Below are positions 24,942 to 32,739 of a stretch of DNA of 64,000 nt, piece after piece. Origin of the DNA: a bacterium. Lineage in GTDB: Bacteria > Krumholzibacteriota > Krumholzibacteriia > LZORAL124-64-63. The DNA lies in NCBI GenBank assembly GCA_016719645.1, contig JADJYS010000009.1, forward strand, positions 62,001 to 126,000. The letters run 5' to 3'. The position numbers and the translations under genes are program-made. Under the pieces are notes generated by a model. That model searched no databases, was not told the origin of the DNA, and worked only from the letters and a program-made list of their open reading frames with translations. Positions within the stretch are counted from its first letter, which is position 1; the number at the start of each line of letters is the position of its first letter.

Positions 24942-26342
24942 GTGCCCACCTGTGCGCATTCCCGTCTGTCCGCTCTCGGCGTCTACGGATTCGACCGGCT
25001 CGAGCCGGTCGTCCTGGCCGCGCTGGTCTCCGAGGACCCGCTCCTGCTGATCGGGGCCTCGGGCACCGGCAAGACCTACCTGCTCAACTCCCTCTCCGAG
25101 GTCCTGGGCCTCGAGCACCGCCACTACAACGCCAGCCTGATCTCGTTCGACGATCTGGTCGGTTTCCCCTACCCGGACCAGGAGCGGGGCGGCGTGAAGT
25201 TCCTCGAGACGCCGGCCACGGTCTGGGGCGCCGAGTCGGTGCTCATCGACGAGATCAGCCGCTGCAAGCCCGAGCACCAGAACCGCCTGTTCGCGCTCGT
25301 GCACGAGCGTCGGGTCCAGGGGATCGCGCTGCCCCGGCTGCGCTACCGCTGGGCGGCGATGAACCCGTGCTCGGCCGACCAGGGTGGGACTGAGGACTAC
25401 GCGGGGTCGGAGGCTTTGGACCAGGCCCTGGCCGATCGGTTCGCGCTGTTCGTGGAGGCGCCGGACTGGGACGGCCTGGACGACGAGGCGCGGCGCCTCG
25501 TCGCCGATCCGGGCGGGGAGGGGCGGATCGCGGACGACGGGGGGCGGCTCCTGCGGCAGGTCGCAGCCTGGCGGACGTCCTTCTGCGAGCAGGTCGACGA
25601 TTGCCCCGAAGCGATCCTGGAATACGTCACCAACGCGGCCACGGCGCTCAACGGCGCGCGCATCCGTGTTTCTCCGCGCCGCGTGCGGTTGATGGCGCGC
25701 AGCCTGCTCGCGGCCGCGGTCGTCGCCGGTGAACTGACCGACCAACTGAAGCTGACCGTGCTCAGGGCCAGCCTGCCGCAACTGACCTGGGGGCCTCCCG
25801 CCCGGGAGGAAGCCGTGGCGGCGGCCCACCGCTTCTCCCTGGACTGCGGGACCTCCTTCAAGGGCGGCTGGGTCCACCGGTTCCTGGTGGAGCGGCCGCT
25901 GGCGAGGAAGCTCGACATCCTCATGGTGCACGGCCGCCGGCCGGACGAGTGCACCCAGGCCGTGAGCCGGCTGCTGGCCACGGAATCCAGGGAGCGGGCC
26001 GCCGCCTTCGCGTTCGCCACCTACGCGTTCGCCGCGCAGGGGCGCCTGGTCCTCGGCGCGGAAGGGGTCAACGACCTCGCCCGGGTCGCCGCCCCCGTCC
26101 TATCCGTGGAGGGCGTGGTCTCCTGGCAGGAGCGGTTCACCGACCACGGCACGGTCCATCCCGATTGCGACCGCTTCGCGCGCGTCCTGGCCGAGCTCGA
26201 AACCAGCGGCGGCCGCTACGACCGGGCGCGCCAGTTCTTCAACTGGTGCCTGGTCGAGCGGGTCAGCCCCGAGGACCCCGCCGCCCTCGAGGCCGAGATC
26301 GACAGCTGCGTCAGGAAGCTCGCGGCAGGGGAGGCGTCGTGA
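24942..26342 (+). CDS. MoxR-type AAA+ ATPase under SAM riboswitch
   Basis: A 466-residue AAA+ protein. Walker A GASGTGKT is at residues 38-45, Walker B SVLIDEISR at about 99-107 and the sensor-1 asparagine in AAMNP at residue 141; ALADRFALFV follows. A C-terminal half of about 250 residues is helical and unassigned. MoxR ATPases act with VWA-domain partners as chaperones that insert metals or remodel protein complexes; a VWA partner is encoded two genes downstream. GTG 24942 is set by AGGAGG at 24931-24936, which belongs to the riboswitch. The stop overlaps the next gene as GTGA. Confidence 0.88.
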   Translation: MPTCAHSRLSALGVYGFDRLEPVVLAALVSEDPLLLIGASGTGKTYLLNSLSEVLGLEHRHYNASLISFDDLVGFPYPDQERGGVKFLETPATVWGAESVLIDEISRCKPEHQNRLFALVHERRVQGIALPRLRYRWAAMNPCSADQGGTEDYAGSEALDQALADRFALFVEAPDWDGLDDEARRLVADPGGEGRIADDGGRLLRQVAAWRTSFCEQVDDCPEAILEYVTNAATALNGARIRVSPRRVRLMARSLLAAAVVAGELTDQLKLTVLRASLPQLTWGPPAREEAVAAAHRFSLDCGTSFKGGWVHRFLVERPLARKLDILMVHGRRPDECTQAVSRLLATESRERAAAFAFATYAFAAQGRLVLGAEGVNDLARVAAPVLSVEGVVSWQERFTDHGTVHPDCDRFARVLAELETSGGRYDRARQFFNWCLVERVSPEDPAALEAEIDSCVRKLAAGEAS

Positions 26343-26806
26343 TCGCCGCGGGATGGGCGCCGCCGCGGGCGCACCGGCCCGGCCTGCGCGCCAACATGGG
26401 TGGTCCCATGAGCCGCACCCGCACCGAGACCATCGTGTCCTCGCTGCTCGGCAGGGGCGACGGCACGATCCGCTGCCCGTGCGTGCTGCGGATCGGGCTG
26501 AGCTTCGAATCGGCGGTGTGCGTCGACGTGATCGAGCGCCTGCTGGACGAGGCGGGCTTCGCCGATCCGGAGGAGCTGCGCGCGAGGTTCCCGCATCCCG
26601 ACCGGCGCCTGGCCTGCCGCCCGCTGCCCGCCGATGTCGGGCGCGTGTCGGTGGCGCGGGGCGCGCGGGACGCGGTGCTGCGCCAGGCCTTCCTGCTGGG
26701 ACTGTGCACGGCGCAGATCTACGACCCGGCGCGGCCCGTGCTGTGGACCGAGGCCAGCCTCGGGCGCGGGCTCGAGCTCTTCGACCTGGGGGGGTTCTAC
26801 TCGTGA
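26339..26806 (+). CDS. Unknown protein between AAA+ and VWA genes
   Basis: A 155-residue soluble protein I do not recognise. It has a basic, disordered-looking start, then a compact region with CPCVLRIGLSFESAVCVD, an AGFADPEELRARFPHP helix and a C-terminal LGRGLELFDLGGFYS. There are no membrane segments, no signal peptide and no known motif; the CPC pair and further cysteines could bind metal but are not in a standard finger. GTG 26339 is supported by GGGGAGG 5 bases upstream and the GTGA overlap with the ATPase; ATG 26396 or 26408 are alternatives. Its tight coupling to both neighbours suggests an adaptor or subunit of the ATPase-VWA module. Confidence 0.75.
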   Translation: MIAAGWAPPRAHRPGLRANMGGPMSRTRTETIVSSLLGRGDGTIRCPCVLRIGLSFESAVCVDVIERLLDEAGFADPEELRARFPHPDRRLACRPLPADVGRVSVARGARDAVLRQAFLLGLCTAQIYDPARPVLWTEASLGRGLELFDLGGFYS

Positions 26807-28179
26807 ACGAACGACGCTTCCGCTCGATCCTGCTGGAACTGATCGACGAGAACCCCTTCGCGATCCGCGCCGTGCTGCAGATCCTGGAGGTCGCCTACAC
26901 CACGACGGTGCCGACGCTGGCGGTGACCTGCGCGGACCGGCCGCGGCTGCTGGTCAACCTCGCCTTCGTCGGCGAACACTGCGCCTGCGACGAGGAGGTG
27001 AAGGCGGTCATCCTCCACGAATTCCTCCACGTGGTCCTGCGCCACACCGAGCAGCGCCAGGCGCCGACGCCCGCCCGCCACCTGGCCGTCGACGCGGTGA
27101 TCAACGCCATCATCCACCGCCAGCACGGCGACGGCTATTCCGCGATGATGGCGCGGTACTACGCCGACAGCCCCGGCCTGAAGAAGCTGCTCCGTCCCAT
27201 GAACGCCGAGGAGCTCGGCTGGCTGTCCACGATCCAGGCCGAAACCGACCGGCTGCCGGTCTGGGTGCGGGCCTGGGAGGCGCTGTACCGCGGCGATCTG
27301 ATCGCCGACGACATCGAAGAGCTGGCCGAACAGCTGGCGAAGGCGGGCGCGGAGAAGCGCGGCCAGGGCCTCTTCACGCTCGGGGACGACGATCAGGGGG
27401 ACGCCGGCGAACTGCTCGGCAATCACGACGAGCTGGGCGACGCGTTGCCGGACGCCTTGCGGGAAGCCCTCGAGAAGGCCATGCGGCAGATGAACGGCGA
27501 GGGCATCTGGCGGGCGCCCGGCGGCCGCGGCGCCGGCGCCGATCCCTACGACGCGCTCTTCGCCGCGGTCGACGCGCCGCTGCGGCAGTGGCGGGCGGCG
27601 ACGCTGGCGATCCTGCGGCGGCACCTCACGCCCGACCGCCGCTCGCGCCTCCGTCTCGATGTCCCACGCGACTACCGCCTGCCGGTGCTCTCGCCGCAGG
27701 ACCGCCGCGCCTTCCTGCGGTCGCAGTGGACGCCCTTCCTGCCGGAAGCCCGCTGGGACGGCGCGGTCCCGCAGCGCGCCGGCACGGCCCAGGTCTACCT
27801 GGACGTCTCGGGGTCCATGTACGACGAGATGCCGCACCTCGTGCTCCTGCTCGGCCAGCTGTCGGGCCTGATCCGTCGCCCGTTCTGGGCCTTCAGCACC
27901 CACGTCGCGCCGGCGGTCATCGAGGGCGGCGTCCTGAAGGCGCAGACCACGGGCGGCACCAGCATGTCCTGCGTGCTCGAACACCTGATCCGGACGCGCC
28001 CGGCCTCCGCGGTGGTGGTCACCGACGGCTTCATCGAGGCGCTGGACCCGCAACTGGTGGCGCGGGCGGCGCGCACGCGCCTGCACGTGCTCGTGAGCCG
28101 CAACGGCAACCCGGCCGCGCTGGAGCGCGCCGGCCTCGCCTGCACCCAACTGCCCGTGCTGAAAGGAGCCCGCCCATGA
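26803..28179 (+). CDS. VWA-domain protein with HExxH motif (DUF2201-like)
   Basis: A 458-residue protein. The N-terminal half carries a zinc-peptidase-like motif HEFLH at residues 72-76 in VILHEFLHVVLRHTE. The C-terminal half is a von Willebrand A domain with an intact MIDAS: DVSGS (334-338), a threonine in TTGGTSM (about 382-388) and the aspartate of VVTDGF. This matches the VWA-like metallopeptidase family (COG3864) that accompanies MoxR ATPases. Whether the HExxH is catalytic is unknown. The start GTG overlaps the previous stop, and the stop overlaps the ATG of the second synthetase. The MIDAS likely contacts the ATPase or its substrate. Confidence 0.88.
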   Translation: MNERRFRSILLELIDENPFAIRAVLQILEVAYTTTVPTLAVTCADRPRLLVNLAFVGEHCACDEEVKAVILHEFLHVVLRHTEQRQAPTPARHLAVDAVINAIIHRQHGDGYSAMMARYYADSPGLKKLLRPMNAEELGWLSTIQAETDRLPVWVRAWEALYRGDLIADDIEELAEQLAKAGAEKRGQGLFTLGDDDQGDAGELLGNHDELGDALPDALREALEKAMRQMNGEGIWRAPGGRGAGADPYDALFAAVDAPLRQWRAATLAILRRHLTPDRRSRLRLDVPRDYRLPVLSPQDRRAFLRSQWTPFLPEARWDGAVPQRAGTAQVYLDVSGSMYDEMPHLVLLLGQLSGLIRRPFWAFSTHVAPAVIEGGVLKAQTTGGTSMSCVLEHLIRTRPASAVVVTDGFIEALDPQLVARAARTRLHVLVSRNGNPAALERAGLACTQLPVLKGARP

Positions 28180-29258
28180 TCCGCATCAGCGAGATCGTCC
28201 TGCCCGGCCACCCGGACAAGTTCTGCGACCAGGTCGCCGACGCCATCGTCGCCGAGTGCGTCCGGATCGACCCGGACGCCTACGCCCAGATCGAGATCGC
28301 CGTCTGGTCCTGCCAGCTCTGGCTCACCGGGGGCGTCTGCACGCGCCGGCCCCTGGCGCGCCCGCTGCGGGACATCGTGGTGGAGACGGGCCTGGCGATC
28401 GGCTACGTGCCGGGCAACCACGTCGACGCCAACCGCTACACCGTGCACAGCGCCGTGTGCGAGGTGCTGGGCGACCCCGCGCGGTTCACCGGGAAGGTCA
28501 ACGACCAGAGCGTGGTGCTGGGCTGGGCCGGCTACGACGCGCGCACGCGCTACCTGCCGCCGGAGCACTACCTCTGCCACGTGCTGCGCGAGGCGCTGGC
28601 CGCGGCCTGCGCCGACGGGCCGCTGGCCGGGCAGGGTCCCGACGGCAAGCTGCTGCTGCGCCTGCGCGAGGAGGGCGGGCGCTGGATCGTGGAGCACCTG
28701 CTGGTCACGCTGCAGCAGCGCGCGGACGCGGCGTTCATGGACGTCTGCGAGGGGATCGTGCAGGCGCTCGCGCGGGCCTACGCCGAAGCGCGGGAGCGCG
28801 ACCCGCGCTGGCGCGCCCGCTGGGACGAGATCGAGCTGATGATCAACCCGAACGGCCCGCTGGTGCAGGCCGGCAGCAACGGCGACAACGGCCAGACCGG
28901 CCGCAAGCTCGTCATGGACTTCTACGGCCCGCGCGTCCCGATCGGCGGCGGGGCGCTGTCCGGCAAGCACCTCTCGCACATCGACCGGATCGGCTCGTAC
29001 GGGGCGCGCGAGGCGGCGGTCCGGGCCGTGCAGTCGGGCGCGTCGGAATGCCTGGTGCGGGTGGCGTACGCGCCCAACGTGGACCGGCCGCTGGACGTCT
29101 GCTACGAGATGGTCGGGCGGGGGGAGCGGCGGGCGGCGGGGTTCTTCGACCACCCCGAGCTGGTGGCGCGCTACCCGGCGTCGGCGATCGGGGCGCGGCT
29201 CGGGCAGGGGCTGCACTTCTTCGATCCCGGGCTGCCGTGGAACGGAGGCGGGGCGTGA
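28176..29258 (+). CDS. Divergent S-adenosylmethionine synthetase-like protein
   Basis: A 360-residue homologue of MetK, shorter and clearly different from the canonical copy 3.4 kb upstream. GHPDK (residues 11-15), GDNGQTGRKLVMDFYG and GGGALSGK (257-264) are kept, so the fold and most nucleotide contacts should remain. But the usual SGKDxxKVDR reads SGKHLSHIDR: the aspartate after SGK and the lysine two before the final aspartate are both histidine (H265, H268). GDQG is replaced by NDQS (109-112). It could be an active variant enzyme, a SAM-binding sensor or a modified-substrate enzyme. GAAAGGAG precedes the ATG, which overlaps the VWA gene. Its 3' end overlaps the opposite-strand maturase gene by 88 bases. 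Confidence 0.85.
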   Translation: MIRISEIVLPGHPDKFCDQVADAIVAECVRIDPDAYAQIEIAVWSCQLWLTGGVCTRRPLARPLRDIVVETGLAIGYVPGNHVDANRYTVHSAVCEVLGDPARFTGKVNDQSVVLGWAGYDARTRYLPPEHYLCHVLREALAAACADGPLAGQGPDGKLLLRLREEGGRWIVEHLLVTLQQRADAAFMDVCEGIVQALARAYAEARERDPRWRARWDEIELMINPNGPLVQAGSNGDNGQTGRKLVMDFYGPRVPIGGGALSGKHLSHIDRIGSYGAREAAVRAVQSGASECLVRVAYAPNVDRPLDVCYEMVGRGERRAAGFFDHPELVARYPASAIGARLGQGLHFFDPGLPWNGGGA

Positions 29259-30370
29259 AGCGGGCCGCGGATCGCGTCCGCCAGCTCCTGCAGACCGCCC
29301 CGCGCGTGGTCGAGGAAGGCCAGCGTCCCCTCGCACAGCCACTCCCTGGCCGTCGCTTCCCGGGGGTCGCGACGGGCGGGGCAGCCGCCGCGGCAGACGT
29401 CGAAGTGCCGGCAGTCGCCGCAGGCGGGCGAGGTCGGCGCCTTGCCCCGCCCGAACTCCGCCATCCCCGCCGTGACCATCGCTTCCGCCGGCGTCATGGT
29501 CATGACGTTTCCCAGGCACCGGTCCGGCGCGACGGCGAAGTCGCAGGGGTAGTACGCGCCGTCGTGCTCGACGACCAGGTACTGCCGGCAGCTGTCGTCC
29601 ATCGTGCAGTCGCCGGGCGCATCGTCCACCAGCCGCTGCAGCACGGCGTCGAGGTTGCGCACCGAGACCGCCAGGCCGCCGTCCCGCCAGGCCTCGAAGA
29701 TCCCGATCAGGAACTCGCCCCACTGCCGGCCCGAGATCGTCCAGGGCCGCGGCGCGCCGCCGGGCCCGAACTCGACGCAGGGCAGGAACTGCAGGTGGTC
29801 GAAGCCCAGGCCGACGAGGTGGTCGAACACCTCGCGCGGGTGGCCGGCGTTGACGTCGTGGACCACGCAGAGGGCGTTGACCGCCACGCCGCGCGCCTGG
29901 AGCCGGCGCAGCCCGGCCACCGTGCGGTCGTGGGTCGTGCCGCCGCCCGCGCTGCGCCGCCGCCTGTCGTGCAGGTGAGGCGGCCCGTCGAGGCTGCACC
30001 CGACCAGGAAGCGGTACTCCGCCAGGTGGTCGGCGAAGGCGTCGTCGATCAGCGCGGCGTTGGTCTGCAGGCTGTTGGCGACGACCGTGCCGGGACGGCC
30101 GTGGCGCTCCTGCAGCTCCGTCACCCGGCGGAAGAAGTCGACGCCCATCAGCGTGGGCTCGCCGCCCTGCCAGCAGAAGGCGTGGACCGGCAGGTCGAGC
30201 GCCAGGTAGGAGGCGATCATCCGCTCGAGGACCTCGTCGCCCATGCGCCGGCGGGCGGCGCCGGCGCGGGCTTCGGCGTCGAGGTAGAAGCAGTAGTCGC
30301 AGCGGAAGTTGCAGTCGGCGCCCGCGGGCTTGACGAGCAGCAGGGAGGGCGCGCGCGGGCCGGGCGTCAT
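29171..30370 (-). CDS. Anaerobic sulfatase-maturating radical SAM enzyme
   Basis: A 399-residue radical SAM/SPASM protein. The first cluster motif CNFRCDYC lies near residue 20 and the SPASM cysteines include CTMDDSC, YPCDF and CGDCRHFDVCRGGCP. Such enzymes convert the active-site cysteine or serine of sulfatases to formylglycine without oxygen. The sulfatase directly upstream, overlapping by ATGA, is the obvious client. The last 30 or so residues, after LADAIRGPL, lie largely antisense to the end of the neighbouring synthetase gene and look like a non-conserved extension. The presence of this enzyme fits life without oxygen. Confidence 0.92.
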   Translation of the reverse strand: MTPGPRAPSLLLVKPAGADCNFRCDYCFYLDAEARAGAARRRMGDEVLERMIASYLALDLPVHAFCWQGGEPTLMGVDFFRRVTELQERHGRPGTVVANSLQTNAALIDDAFADHLAEYRFLVGCSLDGPPHLHDRRRRSAGGGTTHDRTVAGLRRLQARGVAVNALCVVHDVNAGHPREVFDHLVGLGFDHLQFLPCVEFGPGGAPRPWTISGRQWGEFLIGIFEAWRDGGLAVSVRNLDAVLQRLVDDAPGDCTMDDSCRQYLVVEHDGAYYPCDFAVAPDRCLGNVMTMTPAEAMVTAGMAEFGRGKAPTSPACGDCRHFDVCRGGCPARRDPREATAREWLCEGTLAFLDHARGGLQELADAIRGPLHAPPPFHGSPGSKKCSPCPSRAPIADAG

Positions 30371-31770
30371 CGCGAGCCGCAGAAGACGTAGCCCGTCTCG
30401 TCCATCTGCCGCACGAGCGCCGCCTCCATCTCGTCCCGGGCCGCCGCGCACGCGGGATCGCCGGCGAGGTTGCGCAGCTCGCCGGGATCGGCGTCGAGGT
30501 CGTACAGCTCCACCGGACGGCGCGCGTTGCGGCCGCCGTGCTGGTCGAGGGGCACGATGTACTTCCAGCGCCGCGTGCGTACGGCGACCAGCGAACCGAC
30601 CGGCCCCTCGTCCTGGAAGTACTCGTAGAGGAAGGCGTCGCGGCCGGGCGCGCCGCGGGCGACCGGCAGCCAGGAGCGGCCCTGCACGCCGGGCGGCGAC
30701 GTCACGCCGGCGGCCTCGAGCAGGGACGGCAGCAGGTCGATGTTCAGGGCCAGCTCGCGGCAGAGGCCCCCGCCCGGCAGCGCGCGCGGCCACCGCACCA
30801 GCAGCGGCACGCGCATCGCGGGCTCGTAGGCGCGCCGCTTGTCCCACAGCCCGCCGTGCTCGCCGAGCAGGAATCCGTTGTCGCTGGTGTAGATCACCAG
30901 CGTGTTGTCGCGACGTCCCGACTTCTCGAGCGCGGCGTCCAGGGCGGCCACGCTCTCGTCGACGGCGGCCAGGCAGCGGTAGTAGTCCAGAACCGTGTCG
31001 CGGTAGGACCCGTACAGCGCCTGTTCGGCCGTGACGGCCTTGAGCGACACGTCCTCGTCCGGAGCCCAGTACAGATCGGGATTCTCGCCCGCGTAGAGAT
31101 CGGCGTGGCGGGCGGCCGGCACGAAGGGGGCGTGCGCCGCCTTGTGGCTCAGCACCATCAGCAGGGGCTTGTCGTGGGGGAGCTCCAGGAACTCCAGGGC
31201 CCGCGCGGTCAAGGCGTCGGTGATGTAGCGGTCCTCCTGGACGACCTGCCCGTCGACGGCGATGTCGTTGGGCGCGTAGGCGCCCTGGCCGCGCAGCACG
31301 GTCCAGTGGTCGAACCCGGGCTGGGAGAGGGGGCGCGGGAAGGGGCCCAGGTGCCACTTGCCCCAGAACGCCGTCTCGTAGCCGGCCGCCTGCAGCAGCT
31401 CGGGGTAGGTGGGGTTGCCGGACCTCAGCGGCCGGCCGGCGTTCGTGGCGATGCCGTGCTGGTGCGGGTAGCGCCCGGTCAGGTAGCTGGCGCGCGACGG
31501 GCTGCACAGCGATGTCGTCACGAAGGCGTTCGTGAAGCGGACGCCGCCGGCCGCGACGCGGTCCAGGGCGGGCGTCCGCACGTAGGGATGGCCGGCGCAG
31601 CCGAGGGCGTCGTGGCGGTGGTCGTCGGCCATGATCACCAGGATGTCGGGGCGGGACGGCGCGGTCGGGGGGGCGGAGCCGGGCGCGGCCGCGCCGGTCC
31701 TCGCCGGCAGCGCACCGGCGGCCGCGGCGGCGGCGATCAGCTTCAGGAAGTCGCGGCGGCCGGTCTCCAC
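30367..31770 (-). CDS. Exported sulfatase (cysteine type)
   Basis: A 467-residue sulfatase. The N-terminus GRRDFLKLIAAAAAAGA is a twin-arginine-type signal. The catalytic signature CSPSR is at residues 89-93, with C89 to be turned into formylglycine; metal ligands appear in MADDHRHDALG and YTSDNGFLLGEHG. It hydrolyses sulfate esters, probably on polysaccharides, in the periplasm. GTG 31770 is the only start that gives the signal peptide. The maturase gene follows with a 4-base overlap and an AEC permease and a GH31 glycosidase precede it, so the four form an operon for sulfated glycans. Confidence 0.93.
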   Translation of the reverse strand: METGRRDFLKLIAAAAAAGALPARTGAAAPGSAPPTAPSRPDILVIMADDHRHDALGCAGHPYVRTPALDRVAAGGVRFTNAFVTTSLCSPSRASYLTGRYPHQHGIATNAGRPLRSGNPTYPELLQAAGYETAFWGKWHLGPFPRPLSQPGFDHWTVLRGQGAYAPNDIAVDGQVVQEDRYITDALTARALEFLELPHDKPLLMVLSHKAAHAPFVPAARHADLYAGENPDLYWAPDEDVSLKAVTAEQALYGSYRDTVLDYYRCLAAVDESVAALDAALEKSGRRDNTLVIYTSDNGFLLGEHGGLWDKRRAYEPAMRVPLLVRWPRALPGGGLCRELALNIDLLPSLLEAAGVTSPPGVQGRSWLPVARGAPGRDAFLYEYFQDEGPVGSLVAVRTRRWKYIVPLDQHGGRNARRPVELYDLDADPGELRNLAGDPACAAARDEMEAALVRQMDETGYVFCGSR

Positions 31771-31807
31771 TCCATCCCCCGCACTCCGCCGCGCGGGGCG
31801 GCGGCGG

Positions 31808-32731
31808 TCAGACGCCGAGCAGCAGCAGCCACAGGATGCTCGTCGGCAGCGAGAGCAGCGTGGTGCCGATGACCATGGCGCCGGCGAGCTGTTCGTCGCC
31901 CTGCATCTCCTGGGCCATGACGTAGCTTACCACGGCGGTGGGCGTGGCCGCCAGCAGCACCGGCGCCTGCAGGGCGATCCCCTCCAGACCCAGGGCGCGC
32001 AGCCCGAAGTAGACGAGCGCGGGGTAGAGGCCGAGCTTCAGGGCGCAGGTCGACATGGCGCCGGGCAGTTCGCGGCGCAGGCGGCCCAGGTCCAGCCCCG
32101 CGCCCACCGAGACCAGGGCCAGGGGCAGGGCGGTGCCGCCGACGAGGTCCATGGCGCCGCCGAGCGCGCGCGGGATGCCGATGCCGGCCGCCGACAGCAC
32201 GATGCCGCCCGCGCTGCCCAGCGCCAGCGGGTTGACCGCGATGCGCTTCAGCATGCCCGCCAGGTCCACCCGCCCTCCCGGCCCGCCGCTGTGGTGGGGC
32301 AGGGTCAGCACCACGATCGCCATCACGTTGTAGACCACGACCATCGCGCCGACCAGAACCGCGACCTGGCCGACGGTCTCCTCGCCGAAGGCGTTCATGA
32401 CCAGCGGCAGGCCCACGAAGACCATGTTGCCGCGGTGCGCGCCCTGCGCGAAGACGCCGCGCCGCGAGGGGCGGGAGCGGAACGCCAGCGCGTACGTCAA
32501 GGCCGCGACCAGCGCGCTCACCACGATGAAGACACCCAGGATGCGGGGGTCGAAGCTGCTGCGCAACGAGGTGCCGGCGGCGCCCCGCACCAGCAGCACC
32601 GGCGCCGCCACGTAGAAGACCAGCCGCGTGATCACGGCGTTGCCCTCGGCGGTGACGAAGCGCAGGCGGCGCAGCGCGTAGCCCAGGCCGATGACCAGGA
32701 AGATGGGCAGGACGATGTTCAGGACGGTCAT
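31808..32731 (-). CDS. AEC family permease
   Basis: A 307-residue integral membrane protein with about ten helices, of the auxin efflux carrier (AEC) family. Typical features are the N-terminal NIVLPIFLVIGLGYALRR, the mid-protein GNMVFVGLPLVMNAFGEE and the C-terminal ATPTAVVSYVMAQEM with its conserved proline. These carriers move small organic acids or other metabolites. It lies 8 bases after the GH31 gene and 37 bases before the sulfatase gene, so it probably exports or imports a product of glycan breakdown; the substrate is unknown. Confidence 0.9.
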   Translation of the reverse strand: MTVLNIVLPIFLVIGLGYALRRLRFVTAEGNAVITRLVFYVAAPVLLVRGAAGTSLRSSFDPRILGVFIVVSALVAALTYALAFRSRPSRRGVFAQGAHRGNMVFVGLPLVMNAFGEETVGQVAVLVGAMVVVYNVMAIVVLTLPHHSGGPGGRVDLAGMLKRIAVNPLALGSAGGIVLSAAGIGIPRALGGAMDLVGGTALPLALVSVGAGLDLGRLRRELPGAMSTCALKLGLYPALVYFGLRALGLEGIALQAPVLLAATPTAVVSYVMAQEMQGDEQLAGAMVIGTTLLSLPTSILWLLLLGV

Positions 32732-32739
32732 GCGCGCGC

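Noticed and set aside
24942..28179. AAA+ and VWA genes as norQ/norD for NO reductase activation
   Set aside because: They are 7 kb from norZ, under a SAM riboswitch and coupled to a synthetase; the VWA protein carries an HExxH domain unlike NorD, and qNor does not usually need NorQD.
28176..29258. Second metK-like gene as a pseudogene
   Set aside because: The frame is intact over 360 codons, it is coupled to the VWA gene with a good ribosome site, and key ATP-binding motifs are retained.
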